Source of the DNA: Parietichytrium sp. I65-24A
Taxonomy: Eukaryota; Sar; Bigyra; Thraustochytrida; Thraustochytriidae
NCBI GenBank assembly: GCA_012862575.1
Contig: BLSF01000014.1
Location: 124,001 to 188,000, forward strand
Direction: 5' to 3'
Length of the DNA stretch: 64,000 bases
The notes under the pieces are model-generated. The model saw only the letters and a list, made by a program, of their open reading frames with translations, was not told the origin of the DNA and made no database searches. The position numbers and the translations under genes are program-made. Every line of letters starts with the position of its first letter. The first letter of the stretch is position 1. Shown here one piece after another: positions 21,015 through 32,100 of this stretch.

Positions 21015-22188
21015 TTAGTGCTGCTCGAGGGAAGCAGGGTCGACGAAGTGGAACTTCTCGGCGCCGGTAGCCTGCATAACAATGTCGAAGATACCGAACT
21101 GTCCTGCGGTGAGGGTACCGATCATGACGCAACGAGCTGGGAGTCCGGTGAAGCAGAGCTTGACGATGCCCATCTCTGCAGCCACGCGGCCGAGGCGGGT
21201 GAACATGCTTCCCTTGCCTCCAGCGCCTGGCTTGTTGATGACGGAGAGAAGAGTATCAGCAGGGTGGGAGATGATAGCAGCGGCGACACCAGCAATCACA
21301 CCAGAGCCAAGGGAAAGAGAGACCTTGGTGGAGTCAGAGGCGGTGGCGAGGTCAATGCCAGAGGCGACGCACATCTTCTCCTGAGCCCAGCCCTGGACAG
21401 CGAACTTAGCCATGGTGTATGGGATCTGCTTGAAGAGGATTGGGATGAAGCCAGAGTAGAATCCGGTAAAGAATCCTTCGTCCTTGATGATCTTTGGGAA
21501 TGCACTGATGAGTCCGGAAGCGTAAGATGGGTTTGCGACGAGCTTGATACGGGTAGCTTCAAGTGGGCAGAGGAAGACATCAGCGATGAACTCAGCCATA
21601 GCAGCAGCAGAAAGGTAGATTGGGAAGCGGTATTCCCATGCCTTCTGCACGCCGAAGAACTGAGCCTGCTGGATCTTGAAGAACTCGACTCCTCCGAACT
21701 TGAACCATCCCTGGATGAAGTAGCCGACAGCGGTTGGTCCGAGGCCAGTTGCGAGAGCACCAGCACCCTCCTCAGCGATGACGGTCTTGAATCCCTTCAC
21801 CATACCGCCGTTGTACTTGACAGGGTCAAGCTGCATGCGGGTCTTGACCACATCCACTGGGCAGAGAGCTCCGTGGGTGACACCACAGCAGATCTAAATA
21901 AACAAGCACCAATCCATATTCATATCCACATTCGCAATCACATTCACATTCACATGTACAGTCAGTCAACCTCCGCACCCTCTTCCCCCGTGACCCGCGT
22001 GACCCGCGTTCGCCTTCACCAAACAAACTTACACCTCCGGAGAGAGCTCCCTTCAAGTAGTAGTTGAGGTCGAATGGGCCCTGCTCGTGTCCGCTGTACG
22101 CGCGCACGGCTGGCTTGGCTGGGCTGTACGCCATCACGCTGCGCTTGCCCTGCTGCTGCTGCAGCATCTGTGCCACTGGTCCGAACAT
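21015..22188 (-). CDS. Mitochondrial phosphate carrier (SLC25A3 family), paralogue 2
   Basis: Exon 1 is 22033-22188 and exon 2 is 21015-21893, joined in phase 0 across a 139-bp intron with a GTAAGT donor; the product has 344 residues. The three carrier signatures are CPVDVVKTRMQ, CPLEATRIK and HPADTLLS, and the motifs FKFGGVEFFK and KQIPYTMAKF are typical of the mitochondrial phosphate carrier. It should import phosphate with H+ across the inner membrane for ATP synthesis. The first about 35 residues (MFGPVAQMLQQQQGK then SP/AKPA) are Gln/Ala-rich and could be a short presequence. The long open frame on the opposite strand (20922-22067) is a shadow of this gene. Compared with paralogue 1 it is closer to the family consensus, so it is the better candidate for the housekeeping carrier. 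Confidence 0.94.
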
Positions 22189-22243
22189 CTTTCTGTCTCG
22201 ACTTTCGATCTCACGCTCTGCGCTCTGCGCTCTCCTCTCTGCT

Positions 22244-22274
<31 letters not shown>

Positions 22275-23871
22275 GCTACTTCTCCTTCTTCTCCACTGCA
22301 TTCTCTTCTTCGCCTCACCTTTCTCTCTATCTCTCTCTCTAACACTCTTGGTTTCTTCTTTCACTCTTTCACACTTTCCCCCGCTACCAGTAACGCCGCT
22401 AATTGGTGCTTACGCTGCGCGCTAGCATTTCGTGGTCTGCAGTATAGGACAGGAGAGTACAGGTGCCTACCGTTTGGAGTAACGGGGTTCTACTGGCCGC
22501 GTTGGACTTTTCCCAGCTACAACTCTTTGCAGGACTAGTGAGGATTATGGATGATGCGTAGATACTACGCTGCCGGCTAGCTCGTTGTTTCCACAGATTC
22601 TGTATGTTAGAATTTGTGGTGGAGAGGGTTAGTGGGATGAGGTGAAACGAAATGAAAATCCATTACATCACTCGCGCAACTGACATTGCCAGCCTGGTTG
22701 ACTCATCGACTATCACGGTAGAGTCGGTAGATTGTACCCTCGGCGAACGTTCTTACGATGAGGCATACCTCCCATTGATATATGGTATTAAGCACACGGG
22801 TGGCTGGGAGGCGCGTGGGCGGATGACGTAATCTGGCACAAATCGGAGTCCGCCGTGGCGACAACATCTACCTTGAAACGTGGTTGGTGAACTCAGGAAC
22901 CTTGCAAGGCTCGCAGATTCCAGAGATAACAGTCCGGTTCCGCGGGCTCCGATGGCTCTCATGCTTGTCAGAGACTGCGTCAAACGCATTTCCGCAGTGG
23001 TTCAATTGAATATACGACAATGGACTTTGTGGTTCTTCAAGTGAGCCGGGTTCTCCTGAGCAGCATCATCAGCATGCTTCCAAGTGTGAATGGGATGACG
23101 CTGCATTAAGGTAGCGCAGAGTAGAAGCTGATAGCGTATTCAGTACCACAGGGTTGCTACAGTATACTATAAATAATATCTATACCCACACACTCTCTCT
23201 GAAAGTGATTAAGGAACTTTTTAGCACTCAGCACTCAGCCCGCTGCTGCTGACGCAAGCACATCAATCCAACGATGTCTGTCGACAGCATTGCCCCCTTA
23301 AAACAAACCCAACTTCTATCCTTGTAACATAGTCCCGAATACGAATGAGTCCAAGAATTAAGGCCCTTCAGCTATGCGTTTCGCAGTATGAAAAGGTTCA
23401 AAGAACTGCTCACGTGCAGCTCCTTTTGTTCTTTTATGGCCGTTACGCCAGTGTGCCAATGTGGACAATGTGGTGTCATAACTTATTGCGAACATCGCTT
23501 AGAGTGTATTGGGCAAGGCCGTGAATTGCCGATTGACAGCTTCCCAGTCAAAAGCTCAAACGAACGGTAAGCCCAAAAGGGTTGGGTGGTGGCTTCCAAC
23601 GAAAGGGATAAGGGATGTAATAAGGGATAAGGAAAATTGACAGAGTGAGTGCGCTGAGCTGGGGCCAATACCGTGAGACTGTGAGATCGTGAGACCGTGC
23701 GCGGCATTTGCCAAGTCATTCTGGGTCGCAACTGAAACGTATTGAGGCATCGGAAGAGCGGACGCACCAGCTTGCGACGGTTGGTTGGACAGGGATAGAA
23801 GCGCAAGGTGAGATTAGCGCTCTTCCGCGCTCGTGCAGAGGGACTTTGGAAGCGGGCAGAGATGGGTGTAG
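22189..23871. other. Divergent intergenic region
   Basis: These 1.7 kb separate the starts of phosphate carrier 2 and the methyltransferase gene. A CTG/GCT trinucleotide tract lies at about 22246-22272 and a CT-rich tract runs to about 22380. A possible donor (AAG/GTGAGA at 23806) and a possible ORF from 23388 may belong to an unrecognised 5' exon of the downstream gene. No independent gene is supported. Confidence 0.5.
22246..22272. repeat. CTG trinucleotide tract
   Basis: About nine near-perfect CTG units just upstream of the phosphate carrier 2 start codon (on its template side), within the likely 5' untranslated region. Confidence 0.8.
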
Positions 23872-25809
23872 TCGAAAAGTGCGAAGAGGAGACGCAGACT
23901 TGGCATCGATGCGGAGCTTCTGGAGGAGGAGAGCAAGGGGAAGAGCGATGACTGCGAATTCGTGCACCCTGTTGGAGAATGCACAAAGTTTTCCCAGTCC
24001 GTGCTGTGGGAGCAGATGAGGCGGTTCTACGAGATTCAAGGTGTTCAAGCTTGGAGCAAGGGCATCGTTCCGTTCTTTATTACCACCAATCAGATGATTG
24101 CAAATTCTTATGCCAAGGTCATTCAATCATATCTGCACGATCTCTACATGAATGGAAGTATTGATCCCATGGAGGCGGTGCACATCTTTGAACTTGGATC
24201 AGGGAGTGGCAAATTTTCGTTCCTCTTGCTGAAGGCCATCAAAGAGCGGCTGGAGATGTGTTACGGGGACACTGCCCCATTTAAGGTAAAATATGTCATG
24301 ACCGATTTTTCTTCCGCCCCGTTTGCTTTCTGGAAGGAGCACAGCGCCCTGCAGCGATTCTTCAATTCTGGAGCGCTTGATTTCGCAAAGCTGGACGCTT
24401 GCCAAGATCAGTGCATAACTCTGGAGGTTAGTGGCCGGGTCATAGAGAGAGGCAGCTTGCGAAACCCGTCCATAACGGTGGCCAACTATCTGTTCGACTC
24501 TCTTCCAGCTGATGCGTACAGAGTTCACCGAGGCGTCTTGGAGGAAGGTAGAATACAAGTTTTCTCGAAGCAGCCTGAGCGCGACCCGTCTGAGCCAAAC
24601 ATTCTGAATCGCTTCAAGCCGAAATACGAGTGGGGTTCCGCAAATTTGAACAACGCTGAATCATCAGTCGCCAGCAAAATCTTGCAGTGGTATGAAACGC
24701 ACTTTGGCAAGCGCGATGCATCGTTCCTGTGGCCTACCGCGTCGCTCGAATGTCTTGGAAACATGCGAGCGCTTTCGAGCACGGGCAAAATGCTCGTCTT
24801 ATCGGGAGACAAAGGCCTGAGTAATACACTCTCATTTCAACACGGTGGAGAAAACCATTCCGATCCGCATATTGCAGTCCACGGGTCGTTCTCCTTGATG
24901 GTCAATTACCATGCCATCGGCCTCTGGTTCGACGCGCAGGGTGGGTTCGCACTGCACTGTCCCGTGGAGGATGCATCCCTTAAAGTGTCGGCGTTTGTTT
25001 TGCACGATACTGTTGAGGGTAATGACATTGACACCAACCATTGGAACTGCTATGGCGAGCCTGCACGCGACCGAATGGTCAAGTTTCCGACACTTCGCAT
25101 TGCATTTCACGACACGATTAGAAGCATGAGTCCCGACCATTTCTTTCAGCTTCAGCAACACAATTTTGGCCTTCCGGACAGGCAGAGTTCAGGGACAGGC
25201 GGCGAAGGGGGCCACGCGGATGAGTGGTTGCGATCTACCATAGCCCTCTTGCAATTGAGCGATTGGGATCCTGACTTGGTCTTTAAGTTTCGAGATGGTC
25301 TTCTTGATTGCATGAACCACTGTAGCAGTAGACTTTTGGAAGATCTTCGGCGCGGGATGGACAGAGCTTGGGAGAATTACTTTGTCCTTGATCTGGAGAA
25401 GGACTTTGCATTTGAATTGGGACGATTTTACTATGGAATTCATGAGTATGAGCGGGCCCTCTTATTTTACTTAAAGTCGTCTGAACAAGCTGGAAAGCAT
25501 CACGTGACAGAGCATAACATCGGCTTGTGTCATTCCAGCCTGGGAAATAAGACCCAAGCTCTCTCCTTTTTCGAGAGCAGTTTGGAACTCAATCCTGACT
25601 ATACCAAGGCACAGGAGCAGCTCAATGTGATTCGAAGAAAGCTAAACCTGCCTCCTGTGAAACCCAGGGTGGCCGTGGATTTGGCCACAGCAGGTGACAT
25701 TGTGTTGTCTGTCGATAGCCCTTTGAATAGTCCGCACGTTCGCGTCTCCTTCGATCCCGAGGTGATTCAACGCACCAAGTCCAGCTCGTCTTTGAAGGTG
25801 GAGCTGTGA
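23872..25809 (+). CDS. MidA-like SAM-dependent methyltransferase with C-terminal TPRs; 5' end unresolved
   Basis: The coding frame runs to a stop at 25807-25809. The SAM-binding motif I reads FELGSGSGKFSF, followed by a TDFSSAPFAFW strand and a NYLFDSLPADAYR motif, as in the MidA/COG1565-type methyltransferases. The segment FFITTNQMIANSYAKV is typical of a bacterial/eukaryotic subfamily with TPR tails. Two or more TPR units lie near the C-terminus (FYYGIHEYERALLFYLKSS and HNIGLCHSSLGNKTQALSFF). The methylated substrate is unknown. The frame is open back to a stop at 23869-23871 with no in-frame ATG before 24016. Yet the homologous region (SVLWEQMRRFYE) already starts before 24016, so an upstream exon is likely. 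One possible acceptor, GACGCAG, ends at 23897 and pairs in size with a GTGAG donor at 23806. The start coordinate given is only the limit of the open frame. Confidence 0.78.
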   Translation, partial: SKSAKRRRRLGIDAELLEEESKGKSDDCEFVHPVGECTKFSQSVLWEQMRRFYEIQGVQAWSKGIVPFFITTNQMIANSYAKVIQSYLHDLYMNGSIDPMEAVHIFELGSGSGKFSFLLLKAIKERLEMCYGDTAPFKVKYVMTDFSSAPFAFWKEHSALQRFFNSGALDFAKLDACQDQCITLEVSGRVIERGSLRNPSITVANYLFDSLPADAYRVHRGVLEEGRIQVFSKQPERDPSEPNILNRFKPKYEWGSANLNNAESSVASKILQWYETHFGKRDASFLWPTASLECLGNMRALSSTGKMLVLSGDKGLSNTLSFQHGGENHSDPHIAVHGSFSLMVNYHAIGLWFDAQGGFALHCPVEDASLKVSAFVLHDTVEGNDIDTNHWNCYGEPARDRMVKFPTLRIAFHDTIRSMSPDHFFQLQQHNFGLPDRQSSGTGGEGGHADEWLRSTIALLQLSDWDPDLVFKFRDGLLDCMNHCSSRLLEDLRRGMDRAWENYFVLDLEKDFAFELGRFYYGIHEYERALLFYLKSSEQAGKHHVTEHNIGLCHSSLGNKTQALSFFESSLELNPDYTKAQEQLNVIRRKLNLPPVKPRVAVDLATAGDIVLSVDSPLNSPHVRVSFDPEVIQRTKSSSSLKVEL

Positions 25810-26425
25810 TTGTTTGCTTTCATGGCAGTGCCGTATGCAATAATACTGTTTTGACACAAAAAAAATCATGACTTCATCACACAGGGTTCCGACTTTTCTT
25901 CTCGACTGATTCCCTACAAAAGAGACGTCCCGATGTCGTTCGCCCGCACGTCGCGGCACGTGAACTGGCATCAGCTCACCTGTTCTTGCCCGACTTGGGC
26001 CCTCCGCAGGGGTCTGCATTGTTCTTCAATTTGAAATTGCCTTTTCAACGAGCTAGCTCAACTCAGGGGACGGAAACGAAGACGAAAATGACAGGTGTGA
26101 TGGAGTTGTCAATTTTGGAGAGGTGAGGAGAAGTATCCACCAACACTTTTGGTTTCTATTTGGCCTAATTTTGTGTTACTGTGACTTGGAACAGAAGCGA
26201 CCACAATGCTCTCGAGCACCCTACGATACAGTGAGCGATGGAAGTCTTCGCCCAAAAGAACCTGTGTCGGTCAATGGTTCAACTGAGCATGAACAGTTTC
26301 GGGGTATCATATCTCACACAATCGATGAAGTGTAAAACTCGAGGTAAGCAAGATGGTTTACAACAGAGAGTCTCGTAATTTATTGTTCCATTTGCAAATA
26401 AAGAAAAAAAGGATCCTTTTAAACG
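25810..26425. other. Intergenic between convergent genes
   Basis: A 616-bp stretch between the methyltransferase and the glutathionyl-hydroquinone reductase stops. It is AT-rich near both ends (poly-A near 25857-25867 and 26402-26410) and presumably holds the two 3' untranslated regions. No gene is seen. Confidence 0.55.
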
Positions 26426-27598
26426 TTAGAGCGGAAACTTCTCCTGGCGATCATGAGGTTGGCAAAACATTTCCTCTGCGTTTGGGCCAATAGAAACGAT
26501 TCCAAGCGGATTGATGGTTGGATGACTTCTCATATAATGGTTTCGAATGTGGTACATGTCAACGGTTTCGGAGATGCCATCCATCTGGTAAATTTCTCGA
26601 ACGTAGTTCAGAATGTTTGAGTAGTCTTTCATCATTCTCTTGTTGCACTTGAAATGTCCGTGGTAGACTTCGTCGAAACGGACCAAGGTGACAAAGAGCC
26701 GCACGTCGGCCTCAGTTATCTTCGAGGAGCTTGCGATGTACCGCTGCTTGGATAGTATATCCTCGGCGCGGTCCAGTGCCTCAAAGACGTCAGACACAGC
26801 TTCTTCATAAGCGGTCTGTGTCGTTGCAAACCCAGAGCGGTACACGCCGTTGTTCAGCTTGGGGTACACCCATGAGTTGACCTGCTCGATCTCCTCCATG
26901 GAGCTTTCATCGGTGAGATCCAAGTCTTGGTTTCGCTTCGCGAGGTCTGTGAATTCGGAATTGAGCATGCGCAGGATCTCGCTGGACTCGTTCGAGACAA
27001 TCTCGTCCCGCTTCATGTCAAACAGGATTGGTACCGTGAACTTTTCAGCGCCTTTGGAGAACTTGTCGTAAAAGTCACGAACGGAGTTGCACCCATAGAA
27101 CGGCTTTTCAAATGCCCAACCATGGTGCTTGTCCTCCGGATCATCGCGCGTCTTAATGAACACTGGCTCCACCACGGTCACGTCCAGTACGTCATCCAGC
27201 CCCTTCAGCTTACGCACGAAGAGGCACCTGCAAGCCCACGGGCACGCCAGGCTCACCACCAGGTGATATCTCCCAGCTTCCGGGAGGTACGGCGTGCTCC
27301 CGTCCTTCTTCACCCAGTTTCTGAATACCGAGTCCGTACGCACAAAAGCCCCGTCCTTGGACACCTCGTCCATCGCTGTACGCCCCATGCTGTTGTTCCC
27401 CGCAAAGCTCGAAAACTCTGCGCGCTTCCAAGGTGCTCGTCCCGTTTCAACAAAAGCGCCAAGACCTCTCAATCCTCCAAGACACCGAGCGTTTGACAAC
27501 GCCGACCAGCTCGCGCGAGGGGCTTGCAACGCACCGAATACGCCGAATACGCCGAACGCGATTGGGGTCTGTAGTCTTCCGACGAGCGCCGCAGTCAT
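26426..27598 (-). CDS. Glutathionyl-hydroquinone reductase / omega-class GST-like (ECM4/YqjG family)
   Basis: The product has 390 residues, starts with ATG and is a single exon. The catalytic CPWA motif of the family is at residues 119-122 (SLACPWACRC), preceded by YHLVV. The N-terminal thioredoxin-fold half continues with TVPILFD and SNESSEILRML (glutathione binding). The helical C-terminal half has the conserved RLFVTLVRFDEVYHGHFKCN and HPTINPLGIV segments. The family reduces glutathionyl-hydroquinones and dehydroascorbate-like substrates using glutathione. The first about 75 residues are Ala/Gly/Arg-rich with few acidic residues and have no counterpart in bacterial members, so an organellar (plastid or mitochondrial) targeting peptide is likely. 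That location is inference. Confidence 0.93.
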   Translation of the reverse strand: MTAALVGRLQTPIAFGVFGVFGALQAPRASWSALSNARCLGGLRGLGAFVETGRAPWKRAEFSSFAGNNSMGRTAMDEVSKDGAFVRTDSVFRNWVKKDGSTPYLPEAGRYHLVVSLACPWACRCLFVRKLKGLDDVLDVTVVEPVFIKTRDDPEDKHHGWAFEKPFYGCNSVRDFYDKFSKGAEKFTVPILFDMKRDEIVSNESSEILRMLNSEFTDLAKRNQDLDLTDESSMEEIEQVNSWVYPKLNNGVYRSGFATTQTAYEEAVSDVFEALDRAEDILSKQRYIASSSKITEADVRLFVTLVRFDEVYHGHFKCNKRMMKDYSNILNYVREIYQMDGISETVDMYHIRNHYMRSHPTINPLGIVSIGPNAEEMFCQPHDRQEKFPL

Positions 27599-29178
27599 CT
27601 AAATTCTACAACCCAAACTCAATCCTTCGCACACCTACCGGTACGGACTCTGTCTACCTCGTTGTTGTTGACGACCGGAAAACGTCGGAGTGAGTTGGCA
27701 CAGTTTCCGTGCCAGTCGATACGAGTCTTACGGGTCCCGATGTTGAAACTTGAAAAGCTTGTTGACTGTGGATTGTGTCCATCAGCAGCGACGAGTGCGA
27801 CGAGCGACAAAGAAGCGTGCTTGCAATCTTTTTTTTAGTTTAGTTTGGTTTGGTTTGATTTGGTTTACGACTTTGTGAAAAGTAGAGTGGTTTCTTATAC
27901 CTGAGATGAAACTGCTTGGACAGTGGATTGTGGATTGTGGATGAGGAGACCACACGGCTACGGCACTTGCACTTGTGTAATGTGAAATAATGTTAATCAT
28001 TCTGTTGACTGTCCAGAATTCTGTGTTCAAATATTTTGCCGGCTCTGCATAGCTTCATTCGGAAATGGGAGATGAGAGTTCCGAGACAAATCTGTGTTCT
28101 CTTTGATCGCTAGTGACTATTCATATTGAAGGTCATGTGTCTGTAGTGGCTTATTATAGCTCATTAAGGGTTCGATTTCTCAAAAATTTACGAGTTCCAC
28201 CACGTGAGTTCATGTTCCTCACTTGAGTCCGTTTCATGACGTACCGGTAAGTTCTTGTGCCAATTTTTCAATACAACACAACAACCGCAGAGCGAATTTA
28301 GCGTCTTGACGTGCACCTCACTTACGTACTACCTGAGCTACACGAGCGCACCTCATCGAGTTCATCGTCGAGAAACATACGAACAAACCTGCGCATCTGC
28401 CATTAAATACGCTTACAAGCCACAAGCTCGAACAAACCGTGAACCTGGAATACAACTTCCTCTACATCTTGATTCTACCTTCGAGTTGTGCACGCGGCGC
28501 CATCTAACCAAACTTTTATTGCACATTCAGAACTTCAAGATCCGGCAGCCTGTGTCCGTACTAGGTACCACTATGGATAGCAGGGTATCCAGCTGCTCAC
28601 TGCCGTTCGCCTCCGCCGGTGTCACGGTATCCACGGTATAATGCGACACTCTTCTCCGGGCTTGCAATCATTTTGAATTTACATTTTACCTCTCCGCAGT
28701 ACTCGCCTTACAGGAGTTTCCCTGTTCCAGCGGAAGCGAACGACAGTAAGCAGTGTAAGCAGCTGTGTAGGTTTCTTACCTTAAGCATCTAGCACTTAAC
28801 ACTTACGACTATGTCGCCTCTATAGGGTGTGCGCGTAGAGTAGCTTACCGATAAATTAGAGTAGTCGCGTACACGTGCAAACTGTACGAGAGCGGAGAAT
28901 TAGTGAGGTACAATAGCCCCATTATATTGGATATAGTGGCTCCACGCATCTCTACGCTGGAAATGTATGTCGTGTCTATTAAGAGATAGCCACTACTACT
29001 AGCTTGTAGAGCTTGGAACTCGCTCTTCCATGATCTTCCATGATCAGTCTTGGACGCACTTTCTCCGCAGTCTCAACATGTCCTAACAGAGCGACAAGTC
29101 GATCAAAGTGTACGCGGAGTGAAGCGGCGAGCGAGTGCAAGGAGCAGGGGAAGCGGGAGTGTAACAAGAAGTGAAGAG
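27599..29178. other. Divergent intergenic region
   Basis: 1.6 kb between the reductase and the dynamin-like gene. It contains T/G-rich tracts (near 27830-27870) and unremarkable sequence. Short ORFs such as 28255-28641 have no recognisable features. The frame of the dynamin-like protein is open back to a TTG at 29050, but there is no upstream ATG. Confidence 0.5.
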
Positions 29179-32100
29179 ATGAGTGGGAACAGCAACAGTG
29201 ACGATGAGTGCATCCGCGTAGACCACACCGCCTTTGAGATTCTGCGCTTGGACGCCGATAGCCAGCGAATCGATGACGCGACTGTCACCAGCGCTTTTGA
29301 AGCTGCCAAGGAACGTGCATCCGACGATGACGACCTTCGGCGTATCCGTGAAGCGCATGAGACACTTTGTACCGAAGCCCGCAGGAATGGGTACAGGCTT
29401 GCACTGGAGCTTGCGTCCGGTCGCAGTAGACCGAGGTCGTCCAGTTTGTCATCGCCGGGCGCCGCTCCTGAGGACGACGGGTCAAGCATCGATTTGAAAG
29501 GTTCTAGACCAGAAGGAATGCATAGGCACGGTGGGTTGGCAGAAATCCTTTTCAGCAGAGACGCTCCGTACGGCCGCTTGTTGAACGCTGTCTATAAAGT
29601 CCGTGGCGACTTTACTCTGCAACTGCCGCAAATCATTGTGTGTGGCATGGAGAGCGAAGGCAAATCCAGCACCCTGGAGCGTATCGCCATGCGGAATGTG
29701 TTCCCGCGTGATTCTGGGTTTTGCACGCGACTCCCGATCCGACTTATGCTGCGATGTAACAAGCATCAAAATAAAGTCACCATTCGGTTGAAGAATACTG
29801 AGACCAACTCGGTCGTTCAAGAGCCCGAGTCGTACATATGCGAGACAGGTGATCAGATGGACGAGCCGTTTGCCACACGAGTGTCTGCCATCATTCAGAA
29901 CTTCATCAAGCAACAGCATCCGGATGACAATGGCACCAATGTCATCATTGACCACGAGGTGCAGGTGGAGATTTGCGCGCCGTCTGTCCCAACCATCGAT
30001 CTGGTCGACCTGCCAGGGATCGTCGCTGCGCCAGCAAACGCCAAGCGAGACACCGAGGAGCTTACGCGGAAGATGCTCCGGGTCCCTCATACTTTGGTGC
30101 TGGCAGTGGTTTCCGGAACTGCTCGTCGGATCCGAAGCAACGGCATCTGGCCGTTCCTTCTGGAAGCGGGGAACCCAGTGGTAGTGGCGTTGACAATGGT
30201 GGATGAGCCTGGTGGAGACCGTGATTTGTTCAGCCGCATCAAAATGGAAGGCATTGACGTCCCGGATGATGTAAATATCACCTCTGTTATTCCACTGGTG
30301 AATCGCAATTCATGTGATGGTATTTCTGATACTCGTTCCCTCACGCACTCAATCACTCGTGAGCGAGAAGTGTTGCAGGAAAAATGCGAGAAGCATGGCG
30401 TTAAATATGATGAAGCAAAGCATGGGCTGATCGGTCTACTCGGGGCTTGCAACGAAATGCTCACACGATACATGCGCGAGACTTGGGTGAGTAATGAACT
30501 CGAGCGCGCACAAATCGAACTTCAACGTCTGTTTACACAAATCTGGGACCTCGGTTCTCGACCAGATTGCGTGTCAGTGGAAGATGTCCAAGGGGAGGTA
30601 TTGGGTGGGTTTGAGAAACTACGCAATGTGCCGACGACTGCTTGGCTTGATGCATTTGATCAAAACGTCGAGCTGGAAAGGGATGGTGTTGTTGTAGAGC
30701 AAGAAGTAATTGATCTCCCATTGGTGAAGCGGATGAAAATGGCAAGGGATATCATCAGTGAGACGGACGAGCAGATCGAGCAGGTGATCGAGTCTTCCTG
30801 GGCCGTCGTGCGCTCGCGAGTTCTAGAGAACGTGATCGAATCGTCCGGATTGCCCTTGAACATTTCCCGTTTTGCACGTCTGTGCGAGACCATCGAAACA
30901 GCTATTGACAATTTCTTCCAGTGGGAGAGAGACGCTGTCACAAAGGCTTTGAAAGACAGAATCTCCGAAATGGTCAGCGACCTAATGACGAGTGATTTGG
31001 ACCGGGTGGATATAGACGAAATAGTCAAGGCGTTGAAGAAAGAAGGTGGCAAGATCATCCTGCGCTGCACTGTCTCTCGGCGGCAATTTCTTGAGGAGAT
31101 TCTTGAGGCTGCCAAGCGTTGCTCCGGCCTCGAGGAAACCACATCGGTTGCTCAGTCCAGGCAAGCGCTGGAGGAGAAGGTAGAGGCAGTGTATTCTGCG
31201 AAAGATGCGCTTTTGGAGTTGCGCATAGGTGCCAGTGTGGATGGTTGCGGCGCGAACACTACCGTCGAGGGGCGACTTTTTGAGGCCGCAAGGTGTTTTG
31301 CAACTGGATGTAAAGGTATTCAGGATCTCGTGGATGAAGAGAAACTGCGGGTATTTGCTCCTGACCACCTTCGCAAAGTAGTTGGGCTCTTTGAAAACGT
31401 GGAAGGCCCAGACGAGGTCATTTCACTCATGAGAGAACATCTAGCAAGTGTTGGCATTCAGATGAAAGGATGTCAAATGTTGGGGAAATTCGCTGATGAC
31501 ATCAATCTCGGCGAGAACCTTGTCAACCAAGTTGCTGTTGAGCGGATCATCGCGGCCATGCAAGCGCATTTGGGGAATGCTGGTCTGCAAGAGATTGCAT
31601 GCGCAGCGCTTGCAGATCTTGCTGAGAATTCTGAAATCCAAATAGCATTGATGGAACAAAACGCTGGCGAGCGGATCGTCGCGGCCATGCAAACGCATCC
31701 GGATATTGCGGGCGTCCAAAAGCAGGCATGCGGGGCACTTTATGAGCTCGCTGCGAATACTGGGAATAAACTCAAATTGATGGCACAAAACGCTGGTGAA
31801 CGGATCGTCGCGGCCATGCAAGCGCATCTGGGGAATGCCGAGGTCCAGAGACTAGCATGTGGGGCTCTTTGGAATCTCGCTATGCATGCTGAAAACAAAA
31901 TCAAATTGATGGAACAAAACGCTGGCGAGCGGATCGTCGCGGCCATGCAAGCGCATCCGGGGAATGCCGAGGTCCAGAAACTAGCATGTGGGGCGCTTTG
32001 GAATCTGGCTGAAAATTCTGGCAACGAAAAAGAATTGATGGAACTAAACGCTGGTGAGCGGATCGTCGCGGCCATGAAAGCGCATCTGGGGAGTGCCGAG

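Noticed and set aside
20922-22067. 381-codon plus-strand open frame
   Set aside because: It lies antisense to phosphate carrier 2. The minus strand gives a full carrier protein with a splice junction; this one gives a biased acidic sequence.
29482-30090. 202-codon minus-strand frame within the dynamin-like gene
   Set aside because: Antisense shadow of the GTPase domain; the plus strand shows all GTPase motifs.
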